Origin: an uncultured archaeon
Lineage (GTDB): Archaea > Halobacteriota > Methanosarcinia > Methanotrichales > Methanotrichaceae
NCBI GenBank assembly: GCA_902385025.1
Contig: CABMDX010000326.1
Span: 1 to 14,074, forward strand
Length of the DNA: 14,074 bases
Direction: 5' to 3'
This document shows, in pieces, positions 6,506 through 13,842 of this stretch. Numbering within the stretch: position 1 is the stretch's first letter; each line of letters opens with the position of its first letter. The notes beneath the pieces were generated by a model that made no database searches, was not told where the DNA came from, and saw only the letters and a list, made by a program, of their open reading frames with translations. Both the position numbers and the translations under genes were made by a program.

Positions 6506-7123
6506 TCAGAAGAGCTTCATCAGCTCCTCGGCGATTATCCGATATCCTGCCTCGTTGGGATGGTCCAGCCCTGGCAGTATCAGGCTCCCAAGAGGCGTTC
6601 CTTCTCGCACTTTTTCCATCCAGGCAAAATAGACATCCACAAAGCCCACATTCATCTGCGTTGCCACTCTTCTTACCGCCTGATAATAATCCAAAACCAG
6701 TCTGTCATAAGGCGGAGTCTCCAATGGTTGAGATGACATCAGCAATATCTCTGAGCCGGGACCGGCCCGGATGCGGCGCACCATATCGACGAAGTTCATC
6801 TCGAACTCCTCCAGACCCAGGCCCAGTACACTGTCATTGATGCCGAAGTTGATGGTGACCAGATCAGGCTCGTAGGAGAGGACAGCCCAGTCCAGCCTGG
6901 ACTGGCCGTCCATGGTCGTATCTCCCGAGATGCCGGCGTTGATCATCTCAACTCTTGCCTCCGGATACTTTAACGCCAGCGCCTCTTTCCAAAAATATGG
7001 AAAGCCGCGCCGCACTGCATAGCCAGCAGTGATGGAGTCGCCAAAGGCCACGATGGTCACATTGCAGCCGCTTTCGAGGTCCCGACGGGTCTTTTCCGTG
7101 AATTTCCTCTGCTCTTTTTGCAT
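6506..7123 (-). CDS. SGNH/GDSL-family hydrolase
   Basis: This 205-residue protein of the SGNH fold would hydrolyse an ester (lipase, acyl or acetyl esterase type); the substrate is unknown. Block I is AFGDSITAG with the nucleophile Ser30, block II is INAGISGDTT (Gly64/67), block III is INFGIND with Asn96, and block V is LPGLDHPNEAGY with His188. In most members an Asp sits three residues before this His; here that position is Gly185 and an Asp (187) stands directly before the His, so the triad is altered or the enzyme uses a dyad. No signal peptide is seen, so it should be cytoplasmic. It begins 22 bases after trpA and belongs to the same transcript, a setting that does not explain its job. 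Confidence 0.88.
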   Translation of the reverse strand: MQKEQRKFTEKTRRDLESGCNVTIVAFGDSITAGYAVRRGFPYFWKEALALKYPEARVEMINAGISGDTTMDGQSRLDWAVLSYEPDLVTINFGINDSVLGLGLEEFEMNFVDMVRRIRAGPGSEILLMSSQPLETPPYDRLVLDYYQAVRRVATQMNVGFVDVYFAWMEKVREGTPLGSLILPGLDHPNEAGYRIIAEELMKLF

Positions 7124-7145
7124 GCCGGTCGTTTTTCCCTGTAAT

Positions 7146-7913
7146 CTATTGGAGCTTTACCGCCCTTATCGCGGATTTCATATCGCGGACCAATTGCTCC
7201 AACCGCTCGATCTCGCCTCTGGCGATGAGGTCCACGCAGACGGAGCCGACTATGGCTGCATCCGCCCCCGCGCGAACCACTTCCGCAGCCTGGGCTGGTG
7301 TGGAGATGCCAAAGCCCACCGCCTTGGGCTTATTGCCTGGAACGCGGGCGATGAGGCCCCTCGTGTCTGCGGCAATGTCGCTGCGAGCCCCAGTCACGCC
7401 GATCCGTGCGACAAGGTACGTAAAGCCGCTTGTCTCCTCCACGATCATCTTCAGACGCTCGGGAGGAGTATTCGGGGCCGCGAGGAAGATCAGGTCCACG
7501 CCATGGCGTATGCATGCATCTTTAAGCGGCACTGCTTCTTCCGGCGGCAGGTCGGGCACGATCATGCCACTGATGCCGGACCTGGCGCAGTCGGATGCGA
7601 ATTTGTCCAATCCGCGGGCATAAATCATGTTGTAGTAGCCCATGAAGACCTTGGGAACCGCAACGTCTGCCAGAGAGGCCATCTGGAAATAGACGTCCGT
7701 GTTCATCCCTGCGGCAATGGCTCTTTGGGCTGCCGCCTGGATGGTTGGCCCATCTGCAATGGGGTCGGAGTGCGGAAGGCCGAGCTCTATGATATCAGCG
7801 CCCGCCGCTGCCAGTCGCCGCACCAAATCGGGCGTGGCATCGGGACTGGGGTCTCCGGCACAGATGTAGATGATCAATAACGGCCCAGTCCTGAAAGCTT
7901 CAGAGATTCTCAT
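7146..7913 (-). CDS. trpA: Tryptophan synthase alpha subunit
   Basis: TrpA splits indole-3-glycerol phosphate to indole and glyceraldehyde 3-phosphate in the cytoplasm and passes indole to TrpB. The 255-residue chain is a TIM barrel, slightly shorter than the roughly 268 of enteric bacteria. The signature [19 protein letters not shown] is at 41-59, with Glu43 and Asp54 in the places of the catalytic Glu49 and Asp60 of Salmonella. [10 protein letters not shown] and the phosphate-binding [10 protein letters not shown] follow. The usual Phe of PFSDP is His here, a change the family tolerates. The ATG overlaps the trpB stop by 14 bases, showing translational coupling. No other trp biosynthesis gene is in the window. 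Confidence 0.97.
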   Translation of the reverse strand: MRISEAFRTGPLLIIYICAGDPSPDATPDLVRRLAAAGADIIELGLPHSDPIADGPTIQAAAQRAIAAGMNTDVYFQMASLADVAVPKVFMGYYNMIYARGLDKFASDCARSGISGMIVPDLPPEEAVPLKDACIRHGVDLIFLAAPNTPPERLKMIVEETSGFTYLVARIGVTGARSDIAADTRGLIARVPGNKPKAVGFGISTPAQAAEVVRAGADAAIVGSVCVDLIARGEIERLEQLVRDMKSAIRAVKLQ

Positions 7914-9093
7914 AATCCATCACCGTTGCCAGATCCTTGTCTCCCCGTCCGGAGATATTGATGATCGCCAAATCGCCAAGCGCTTCTGGCTCCTGCATAG
8001 CATAGCCCACAGCGTGCGCCGACTCAAGGGCGGGAATGATTCCCTCAAGCCTCGAAAGCGCCCGGAATCCTTGCAGCGCGGTTTTATCATCGGCCAATTT
8101 GGGCAGCACGCGCCCAGTCTCTGCAAGATATGCCAGCTCCGGCCCCACCCCCGGGTAATCCAGGCCTGCTGCCACGGAGTATGACTCCAGAATCTGGCCA
8201 AATGGATCTTGCAGGATCTTGGTAAGAGCGCCATGCAAAATGCCATCGCTTCCATAGCCCATAGACGCTCCATTATCAGCTATCTTGTCTGTCCTGCCAG
8301 GCCCCCTGCCTCCGGCCTCCACTGCCAGCAGTCGCACATCGTCCTTAAGGAAGGGAGCGAAGATGCCCATGGCATTGCTGCCACCGCCAACGCAGGCCAC
8401 GATGCTTCGGGGCATGCGACCTTCCGCCTCCAGGATCTGCTCTCGGGCCTCGTGACCTATGACGCTCTGAAAATCCCGTACCATTGAAGGAAAGGGATGA
8501 GCGCCTGCAGCGGTTCCCAGAAGATAATGAGTGTGCTCAAAGCTTGCCGCCCAGTCTCGCATGGCCTCGTTAATGGCATCCTTTAGAGTTCTGGAGCCGG
8601 AGCGAACGGGTATGACCTCTGCGCCCATCAGCTCCATCCGGTAGACATTCATCTTCTGCCGCTCGATATCCACCTCGCCCATGTAGACCTGCGTCTCAAA
8701 CCCGAGATTTGCCCCTACAATGGCTGTGGCCACGCCATGCTGGCCGGCGCCGGTCTCGGCTATGAGCCGGGTCTTGCCCATCCTCTTCGCCACCAGCGCC
8801 TGGCCCAGGGTGTTATTGAGCTTGTGTGCGCCGCCGTGCACCAGGTCCTCTCGCTTGAGATAGATCCTGCACTTCAGCTCCCTGCTCAGGTTTCGCGCAA
8901 AATAAAGAGGCGTCGGCCTTCCAGCAAAATGCTTGAGAAGGAGGTTCAGCTCCGAATGAAATTCGCCATCTTTCATAAGCCGTTCGTAGGCTTCGGCCAG
9001 CTCCTTTAGGGGCTGCACAAGTGTCTCGGGGACAAAGAGACCGCCGTACCTCCCAAACCTGACCGCAAACTCCTCGCATAATTGTGGCTTCAA
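7900..9093 (-). CDS. trpB: Tryptophan synthase beta subunit (TrpB1 type)
   Basis: TrpB joins indole and serine to make tryptophan with pyridoxal phosphate, in complex with TrpA. The protein has 397 residues, as expected for TrpB1. Motifs are [13 protein letters not shown] at 13-25, AHKLNN with the PLP lysine at 91, ETGAGQHG with catalytic Glu113, [14 protein letters not shown], the phosphate-binding GGGSNA, and SGRGDKD near the end. The start is TTG at 9093: it places the N-terminus exactly where TrpB1 proteins begin, and GGTGAT lies 3 bases before it. An 8-codon reading frame in the leader ends on this start (see findings). It is the first gene of trpB-trpA-SGNH-zinc ribbon. Confidence 0.97.
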   Translation of the reverse strand: MKPQLCEEFAVRFGRYGGLFVPETLVQPLKELAEAYERLMKDGEFHSELNLLLKHFAGRPTPLYFARNLSRELKCRIYLKREDLVHGGAHKLNNTLGQALVAKRMGKTRLIAETGAGQHGVATAIVGANLGFETQVYMGEVDIERQKMNVYRMELMGAEVIPVRSGSRTLKDAINEAMRDWAASFEHTHYLLGTAAGAHPFPSMVRDFQSVIGHEAREQILEAEGRMPRSIVACVGGGSNAMGIFAPFLKDDVRLLAVEAGGRGPGRTDKIADNGASMGYGSDGILHGALTKILQDPFGQILESYSVAAGLDYPGVGPELAYLAETGRVLPKLADDKTALQGFRALSRLEGIIPALESAHAVGYAMQEPEALGDLAIINISGRGDKDLATVMDYENL

Positions 9094-9133
9094 AGAATCA
9101 CCGGCTTTATCAGCATTTGATCTGTATCCTTGC

Positions 9134-9173
9134 GATGTACTACTTAATACTATGATGTATGAAAAAGTACATC
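9134..9173. promoter_or_regulatory. Candidate trp operator with three GATGTAC-like half-sites
   Basis: On the plus strand GATGTAC (9134-9140), GATGTAT (9154-9160) and GTACATC (9167-9173) appear. The last two form an inverted repeat GATGTA-N8-TACATC, and the first two are spaced exactly 20 bases, two helical turns. The inverted pair falls between the trp TATA box and its expected start point, a typical archaeal repressor site. The TGTAC core resembles the TGTACA TRP box bound by TrpY in Methanothermobacter; that likeness is from memory. Confidence 0.5.
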
Positions 9174-9180
9174 TCAGGTC

Positions 9181-9188
9181 ATATTTAA
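9181..9188 (-). promoter_or_regulatory. TATA box of the trp operon
   Basis: Minus-strand TTAAATAT, preceded by AAGGC, lies about 95 bases upstream of the trpB start and only 12 bases after the xseB stop. A start point near 9158 would leave a leader of about 65 bases. No terminator separates xseB from this promoter, so read-through from xseAB is possible. Confidence 0.55.
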
Positions 9189-9199
9189 GCCTTGTCGCC

Positions 9200-9409
9200 T
9201 CAGATCAGATCCGGTGGCACCTCGCCGGTCAGGCTCTCAATCTTTCGCTCTGCGCCTTCCAGACGGCTGTTGCAGAAGCGGACCAGCGTCATTCCCCTCT
9301 CGAAGAGCACCAGGCTCTCCTCAAGGCTCATCTTTCCTTCCTCGAGCTTCTCCACAATCCGCTCCAGGTCGCCGAGCGCCTCCTCAAGGCCCATCTCCTT
9401 TTCGCTCAT
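9200..9409 (-). CDS. xseB: Exodeoxyribonuclease VII small subunit
   Basis: This 69-residue helical protein is the small subunit of exonuclease VII, several copies of which bind each XseA. The family core is easy to see: [33 protein letters not shown] and the [10 protein letters not shown] helix, matching bacterial XseB in order and length. The ATG overlaps the xseA stop as ATGA (9409-9406), so the two are translated together. The trp promoter starts immediately after its stop codon. Confidence 0.93.
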   Translation of the reverse strand: MSEKEMGLEEALGDLERIVEKLEEGKMSLEESLVLFERGMTLVRFCNSRLEGAERKIESLTGEVPPDLI

Positions 9410-10605
9410 CCAGAATATTCCTCCTCTGTTTCCAGGATCCTCGCCTTGAGCCTTCCTTTGGCCAGGATCAGTTCCACCACATCTCCCGGCTGCACATCCT
9501 TTGAATTGAGGATCAAGGCGTTTGATTTGCGGGCAATGGCGTAGCCTCGCCTGAGGGTGGCCTCTGGCCCAACTGCAGCCAGGCGGCCATAAGCATGTTC
9601 CAGGCGGCTCTTTGTGGCCTGAAGCGTCTCCATTTGAGAGACGACAAGCCTCTCACCCATCCAGTCCAGACACTGCCTGGCATCAGCTACAAGAGAATAC
9701 ATCCTGCGAGCCGACACTTGACGCTGCAGATAATCCAGATTCTCTTTCTTTCTCTCTAGAACCGTCCAGAGGGCCCGCGCCATTCTGGCATGGCTCTGAA
9801 CTAGGGCGGCCTTCAGCTCCTGCATATCAGGAACGGCCATCTTGGCAGCCGCGGTAGGCGTCGGTGCACGCACATCTGCTACATAATCGGCGATGGTGAC
9901 ATCCGTCTCATGGCCTATTGCCGAGATCACAGGCGAGTCGCACTCAAATATGGCACGAGCCACGAGTTCGGAATTAAAGCACCACAGATCCTCAGTCGAA
10001 CCGCCGCCTCGACATACTATCACTACATCCGTCTTTTCTCGCAATGCCCGAATGGCCAGGGCAATGCTCTCCTCGGCTCCATCGCCCTGAACCCGGGCTG
10101 GAGAGAGGATTATGCGGGCAGGATAGCTGCCTATGATTCGCAGCACATCTCGGAGCGCAGCGCCATGGGGAGAGGTGACTACCCCTATTCGCTCAGGAAA
10201 TCTCGGAAGCTGCCGCTTGCGCTCCAGTGAAAAGAGTCCCTCCGCGGTCAGCTTCTTTTTCAAAGCCTCCAGCTGCAAATACCGCAGACCCTGCCCATCA
10301 TCCAGTCGAATGCCTCGCGCTATGAGCTGAACTCTTCCTTGAGGCCTGTAGACCGCCACATCCCCAAATACGAGGATGTTCTGGCCATCCTGGAGCTCAA
10401 AGCCCAGGCGCACGCCCGTATTCCTGAAGAGGACGCACGATATCTGGGAATCATGATCCTTGAGCGTGAAGTACCTATGACCCGAGCGGTGGTTGACGTA
10501 ATTGGAGACCTCGCCTCCTGCCCAGAGGTCATGCAGGCGCGGATCGTTCTCCAGTCGCTCCTTAATCCTTTCATTCAGATCGGTAACAGTAAATATCTGA
10601 GTCAA
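9406..10605 (-). CDS. xseA: Exodeoxyribonuclease VII large subunit
   Basis: XseA is the catalytic subunit of a processive nuclease that cuts single-stranded DNA from both ends into short oligonucleotides, used in repair. At 399 residues it is shorter than the 456 of E. coli but usual for many relatives. An N-terminal OB fold (about 1-100, with WAGGEVSNY and GHRYFTLKD) is followed by the catalytic part: GVVTSPHGAALRDV, RGGGSTEDLW at 199-208, GHETDVTIADYVADVRAPTP at 231-250. The region after 265 is a long coiled coil, then a small beta end. The start is TTG at 10605: no in-frame start lies upstream before a stop, and it fits the family N-terminus (IFTVTDLN). No ribosome-binding site is seen. 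The enzyme is mainly bacterial, so old transfer is likely. Confidence 0.95.
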   Translation of the reverse strand: MTQIFTVTDLNERIKERLENDPRLHDLWAGGEVSNYVNHRSGHRYFTLKDHDSQISCVLFRNTGVRLGFELQDGQNILVFGDVAVYRPQGRVQLIARGIRLDDGQGLRYLQLEALKKKLTAEGLFSLERKRQLPRFPERIGVVTSPHGAALRDVLRIIGSYPARIILSPARVQGDGAEESIALAIRALREKTDVVIVCRGGGSTEDLWCFNSELVARAIFECDSPVISAIGHETDVTIADYVADVRAPTPTAAAKMAVPDMQELKAALVQSHARMARALWTVLERKKENLDYLQRQVSARRMYSLVADARQCLDWMGERLVVSQMETLQATKSRLEHAYGRLAAVGPEATLRRGYAIARKSNALILNSKDVQPGDVVELILAKGRLKARILETEEEYSG

Positions 10606-10629
10606 GTCTTGGGCATTTTAGAGGGCAGC

Positions 10630-10642
10630 TATATTTAATATA
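10630..10642 (-). promoter_or_regulatory. TATA box of xseAB
   Basis: TATATTAAATATA on the minus strand is nearly palindromic and A/T-only in a mixed context. A start about 25 bases away falls near 10611, so the xseA message would be almost leaderless, which fits the missing ribosome-binding site. Confidence 0.55.
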
Positions 10643-10683
10643 CTCCACTACAAGGGCGAAAGCGCACAATTGCTGTGCCGGCA

Positions 10684-11301
10684 TCATTTCATGGTTCCGC
10701 AAGAGCTATCGGTGAAGCTCTTCTCGAAGACCTCTCTCTCAGGTGCCACCTCAGCGAAGATCTGAGCCTCGAAATGCTGCACCTCGGTGTCCTCGTCCAG
10801 CCATGCATCTGGAGAGAGGCCTGCCTTGACACAGGTCTGGCTCAGGAACTCCAGGGAATCAAAGCCCCATTCAGGCGCAACCTGTGGTAGGAGAAGCCCC
10901 GAATAAGGTCCTCTGGAGACTATCAGGCCGTGTTTGCCTATGACTACAAGCTCTGGCAGCTTCTTTTTGGGCTCTTTGTAAACCTCGGGCTTGGTGAGGA
11001 TGGTGACCTCGACTACGATGCTCTTCAGCTCCGTGGGCCGCACGCACGGAAAGCGCGGATCACGGGAACAGGCATTAATGGCCGAGTCAACGATGGCCTT
11101 GCCGAGGGGCATGATAGGCTGGGGGTAGCCGATGCAGCCGCGCAGGTCGCCCTCTTTGTGTAGTGTGACGAAAACGCCCCGCAGCTCATCGAAGACCTGC
11201 GGCAAGCCCTTCGAATCGATAATTTTTTTCTTTTCGATGTAGCTTGTGAGGGCATCTCTGGCCAGCCTGACGGCAAGGCGGCCTTCTTCTGGAGTCAACA
11301 T
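10684..11301 (-). CDS. AMMECR1-domain protein (TIGR00296-type)
   Basis: This 205-residue cytoplasmic protein belongs to the AMMECR1 family, found from archaea to man and without an agreed biochemical function. The hallmark LRGCIGYP is at 53-60, followed by the usual RDPRFPCVRPTEL and the middle KHGLIVSRGPYSGLLLPQVA; the C-terminal half closes with the VKAGLSPDAWLDEDTEVQHF region typical of archaeal members. Length and order are normal. The ATG at 11301 has no ribosome-binding site; a TTTAATAG box about 28 bases upstream suggests a leaderless message. It lies 78 bases upstream of xseA on the same strand, but xseA has its own TATA box, so joint transcription is uncertain. Confidence 0.93.
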   Translation of the reverse strand: MLTPEEGRLAVRLARDALTSYIEKKKIIDSKGLPQVFDELRGVFVTLHKEGDLRGCIGYPQPIMPLGKAIVDSAINACSRDPRFPCVRPTELKSIVVEVTILTKPEVYKEPKKKLPELVVIGKHGLIVSRGPYSGLLLPQVAPEWGFDSLEFLSQTCVKAGLSPDAWLDEDTEVQHFEAQIFAEVAPEREVFEKSFTDSSCGTMK

Positions 11302-11324
11302 ACTGGAGATAATATACGCGGAAT

Positions 11325-11333
11325 CTATTAAAC
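11325..11333 (-). promoter_or_regulatory. Weak TATA box of the AMMECR1 gene
   Basis: GTTTAATAG on the minus strand is centred about 28 bases before the ATG at 11301. Transcription from it would begin at or next to the ATG, consistent with a leaderless message. A second A/T box (11308-11317) is too close to the gene to act this way. Confidence 0.35.
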
Positions 11334-11402
11334 GGTTATGAGACCTTTGGCCGTTTTCATTTGCTCTTGATAATGTTATAGATCCGGGAGATGTACCAGC
11401 AA

Positions 11403-11410
11403 TTTATATA
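11403..11410 (+). promoter_or_regulatory. TATA box of the nitroreductase gene
   Basis: TTTATATA, preceded by AGCAA, is the best plus-strand TATA match in the 214-base divergent gap 11302-11515. The expected start is near 11432, leaving a leader of about 84 bases. Confidence 0.6.
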
Positions 11411-11411
11411 C

Positions 11412-11451
11412 GAAAGATCTACGAATGCAATTTTTGTGAAGTGCATCTTTC
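11412..11451. promoter_or_regulatory. Inverted repeat over the nitroreductase start point
   Basis: GAAAGAT (11412-11418) pairs with ATCTTTC (11445-11451), and inside it ATGCA (11425-11429) pairs with TGCAT (11442-11446). The structure spans the expected transcription start just after the TATA box, so it could be an operator or, at the RNA level, part of a leader hairpin. No regulator can be named. Confidence 0.3.
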
Positions 11452-11515
11452 TGATCCGATGCTCCTGATGTATTCCCTTCAGAGATCCTATAATTACTGC
11501 GAAATAGGTGAAAAA

Positions 11516-12211
11516 ATGAAAAGGATTGGGTCAATTGCCCTTGCAAGCATTGCAATCATTATTATGGCTGCTATGGCAGTCTCCGTCAGCTCGAAGCAGG
11601 AAGAATCCGATATGGTCTCGCTGCCACAGCCCCGCACTGATGGCGGCATTTCTGTGGAGAAAGCCCTTTTTGAGAGGCGGTCCATACGAAGCTTCAAAAA
11701 TGAGTCTTTGACTCTGGATGAGGTCTCACAGCTCCTATGGGCTGCGCAGGGCGTGACCGATGACAAGGGCCACCGCACATCGCCTTCTGCAATGGCTTCA
11801 TACCCTCTGGAGGTCTATCTTCTGGCAGGCAATGTCACGGGCCTTTCAGCCGGAGTCTATCACTACTCTCCGCATGGCCACAATCTTACAGTCATATCTT
11901 TGGGAAATAAGATCGATGAGCTGTTCAGCTCTTCCTTGAGGGGAAAAAAGGACTGGAGGGCGCTCTCGCCTGCGGTCATCATCATCACGGGGGTATTCGA
12001 GCGCATAAATAAGGTGCCGGGCCAGGATTTGAGCAGGTTCGTCTACGTTGAGACCGGAACCGCTGCAGAGAACCTGCTCCTTGAAGTCGTCTCCCTGGGT
12101 CTCGGCGCAACATATACTGCAGGGTTTGATGAGAACAGGACAAGAGAGTGCCTGGGACTTGCCAGGGGAGAAGATCCCATTGCCGTCCTGCCCGTGGGCA
12201 GAAAGGCCTGA
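11516..12211 (+). CDS. Exported SagB-like nitroreductase-family flavoprotein
   Basis: This 231-residue protein is an FMN-dependent nitroreductase-fold enzyme nearest the SagB/ThcOx group. RRSIRSF at 54-60 is the FMN-phosphate site; LLWAAQGVTDDKGHRTSPSA (73-92) with YPLEVYLL and, later, ETGTAAENLLLEVVSLGLGA (179-198) are the SagB-like parts. The normal PSAGA is PSAMA here. Residues 1-26 form a signal peptide or anchor (MKRIG, then a hydrophobic stretch to about 24), with no twin arginine and no lipobox Cys. ATG at 11516 was chosen because AGGTGA lies 5 bases upstream; the frame is open from a GTG at 11441. The real substrate is unknown. It converges on an iron-sulfur flavoprotein gene. Confidence 0.88.
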   Translation: MKRIGSIALASIAIIIMAAMAVSVSSKQEESDMVSLPQPRTDGGISVEKALFERRSIRSFKNESLTLDEVSQLLWAAQGVTDDKGHRTSPSAMASYPLEVYLLAGNVTGLSAGVYHYSPHGHNLTVISLGNKIDELFSSSLRGKKDWRALSPAVIIITGVFERINKVPGQDLSRFVYVETGTAAENLLLEVVSLGLGATYTAGFDENRTRECLGLARGEDPIAVLPVGRKA

Positions 12212-12228
12212 TCCTCTCAAGTTCGTTC

Positions 12229-12234
12229 TTTTTT
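12229..12234 (+). terminator. T-run after the nitroreductase gene
   Basis: Six T begin 18 bases after the stop codon, in the 42-base gap between two convergent genes. No stem is evident. No comparable T-run ends the minus-strand gene within the gap. Confidence 0.45.
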
Positions 12235-12253
12235 CCCGGAATTCTTCATACCA

Positions 12254-12916
12254 TTAGTTCCAGTTAAGCCTGTTCCAGTACTCATACTCATGCTCCCAGC
12301 TTTCTTTGTTCATCTTCACCAGATTCTGGAAATACTTGCGCTGATCCTCTTGCAATTCCCTTTGCTCGATGTAGTCTCGCTTGAGCCTTATATCCCCGGC
12401 AAGGAGCTTTCCAAGCGAACTCGCTCTCTTTTGGGCAGCCTCAAGGTCGCCGGGTCCTTTGGACATCTGCGCACCCACGCTTCCCGTGACAAAAGCACCG
12501 AAGTTCACCATCAGGGCGTCAAGATAGCTCGTGACCTGGTCGAAGTTGTTGCCGCCGCTCGCCACGCTGCAGCAATACTTTCCGGTGAGAAGCTGGCAGT
12601 GTATGGCATCGGCCATGCGGTCGATAAGGGTCTTCATCTGGGCTGTAACTGTGTGGAAGTAGTTGGGCGAGCCCCAGACCAGGCCGTCCGCTGCCAGGAT
12701 CTTGTCATAAAGCCCCTGGAAGTCGTCTTTGTGCACACACTCTCCGGTCTTGAAGCAGACCTGGCAGGCATTGCAGTACTCGATATCCAGCTTGCAGACA
12801 TCCACCAGCTCAATTTCGGCACCTTCTGCCTTCGCTCCTTCAAGAACTGCCTCAACCAGTCGCATGGTGGTGCTCTTGGCCCCCCTGGGACTGGCGCATA
12901 TTCCCAAAATCTTCAT
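12254..12916 (-). CDS. Iron-sulfur flavoprotein (Isf family)
   Basis: This 220-residue flavodoxin-like protein of the NADPH-dependent FMN reductase group carries an FMN phosphate loop SPRGAKSTT (9-17) and WGSPNYFHT near residue 85. Its cysteine cluster Cys48-x2-Cys51-x2-Cys54-x5-Cys60 matches the compact motif of methanogen iron-sulfur flavoproteins, which hold one 4Fe-4S cluster and FMN. Such proteins pass electrons from ferredoxin and have been linked to oxygen and peroxide defence in Methanosarcina. The C-terminal 50 residues are charged and helical, longer than a plain FMN reductase and usual for Isf. GAGGA lies about 7 bases before the ATG. A single-gene unit is likely. It could alternatively be annotated simply as a flavodoxin-family NAD(P)H reductase. 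Confidence 0.9.
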   Translation of the reverse strand: MKILGICASPRGAKSTTMRLVEAVLEGAKAEGAEIELVDVCKLDIEYCNACQVCFKTGECVHKDDFQGLYDKILAADGLVWGSPNYFHTVTAQMKTLIDRMADAIHCQLLTGKYCCSVASGGNNFDQVTSYLDALMVNFGAFVTGSVGAQMSKGPGDLEAAQKRASSLGKLLAGDIRLKRDYIEQRELQEDQRKYFQNLVKMNKESWEHEYEYWNRLNWN

Positions 12917-13002
12917 ACGAATTCCTCAGGAGCAATATGGATGTAATCGGTGATTAGTCTTATCCCCGGCATTTTTCCAGATGCTCTGCTCCTGGCCGGA
13001 AT

Positions 13003-13839
13003 TTATGTGACAACTGCTCTTTTGAAGACCTGCCAGGCTACCAGGAACATTACGGCAGCAAAGGCGGACAATGCCAGGAGCGATTGCAGGATGTCGCTGA
13101 CGCCGTAAGTGTAATGAATACCGATAGCATAAAAATCGCTGCCAACGGCAAAGTAGCGCACGCCATTCACAAGATGAGTCAGGGGATTGAACTGCGAGAG
13201 TATTCGCACCGCAGGCGGAAAGGCATCGATTGGATAGAGCGCATTGCTGGCGAAGAACAGCGGCAGCGTCAGGAGAGTGATGACTGCCTGCAAACCCTCA
13301 GGAGTTTCCATGCTCATGGAAATGGCTGAGGAGAGGAAGAGAAAACCAATGGAGAAGATGCCAACGAATAGAAGTATTCCTAAAATTGCTCCAAGCGTCT
13401 GAGCCGGGCTGTAGCCGGGAAAGAAGCGAACCCCAATCAGGAGACCGAAGCCCATGATGACCATCACCTGGATGAACGATTTGGTCACACCCGAAAGGCC
13501 GATGCCCAGGATTATGTGATTTCGGGGCATTGGGCTTGCCAGGAGCTCTCTCATCAGCCCCCAATTTTTATCAAATAGCAATGTGATGCCGCCAAAGAGG
13601 CTGGTGAAGAGCGTGGTCAGAGCGATTACTCCTGCGCCCATGAATGTCAGGTATGAGACTGCAACGGCATCATGCGGCACGGATGTTCCGAAGCTGAGCC
13701 GGTAGAAGTTGCTGGACATGGCTGCACCGTAAAGTGCCATCCATAGCGCCGGTTGGACCAAAGACGCCACCAGAGCGATCCGAAAGCGCACGAACCTGAG
13801 CATATCGCGCCAGTAGATGGTGAGAAACTCTGAAGACAT
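13003..13839 (-). CDS. ABC-2 type exporter permease (DrrB-like)
   Basis: This 278-residue membrane protein is the permease of an ABC-2/DrrB-type exporter. Six hydrophobic segments are visible: about 22-41, 62-86, 108-133, 142-168, 185-199 with the following loop, and 248-272. The conserved ELLASPMPRNHIILG lies in the first cytoplasmic loop, and NALYPIDAFPPAVRILSQFNPL followed by H-L-V-NGVRY is the standard ABC-2 region before the last helix. It starts 3 bases after the ATPase stop, with GGGGAGG about 10 bases upstream inside the ATPase gene, so both are one transcript. The family exports drugs, lipids or polysaccharides; the substrate cannot be read from the sequence. No clear terminator follows within 86 bases of non-coding DNA. 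Confidence 0.93.
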   Translation of the reverse strand: MSSEFLTIYWRDMLRFVRFRIALVASLVQPALWMALYGAAMSSNFYRLSFGTSVPHDAVAVSYLTFMGAGVIALTTLFTSLFGGITLLFDKNWGLMRELLASPMPRNHIILGIGLSGVTKSFIQVMVIMGFGLLIGVRFFPGYSPAQTLGAILGILLFVGIFSIGFLFLSSAISMSMETPEGLQAVITLLTLPLFFASNALYPIDAFPPAVRILSQFNPLTHLVNGVRYFAVGSDFYAIGIHYTYGVSDILQSLLALSAFAAVMFLVAWQVFKRAVVT

Positions 13840-13842
13840 GCT

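Noticed and set aside
7029..7880. Long plus-strand frame opposite trpA and SGNH
   Set aside because: It is antisense to two genes with full family motifs, and its protein is rich in Cys, His and Arg with no recognisable domain.
10664..10678. GCACA-N5-TGTGC hairpin after the AMMECR1 gene
   Set aside because: The stem is only 5 bp and no T-run follows on the minus strand, so it is not a convincing terminator.
12290..12946. 218-codon plus-strand frame opposite the Isf gene
   Set aside because: It is the mirror of a gene with clear FMN and cysteine motifs.
12917..13002. Gap between the ABC permease and the Isf gene
   Set aside because: I looked for a promoter and terminator; only a poor TATA-like ATAAATT near 12995 and the Isf ribosome-binding site are seen, too weak to list.
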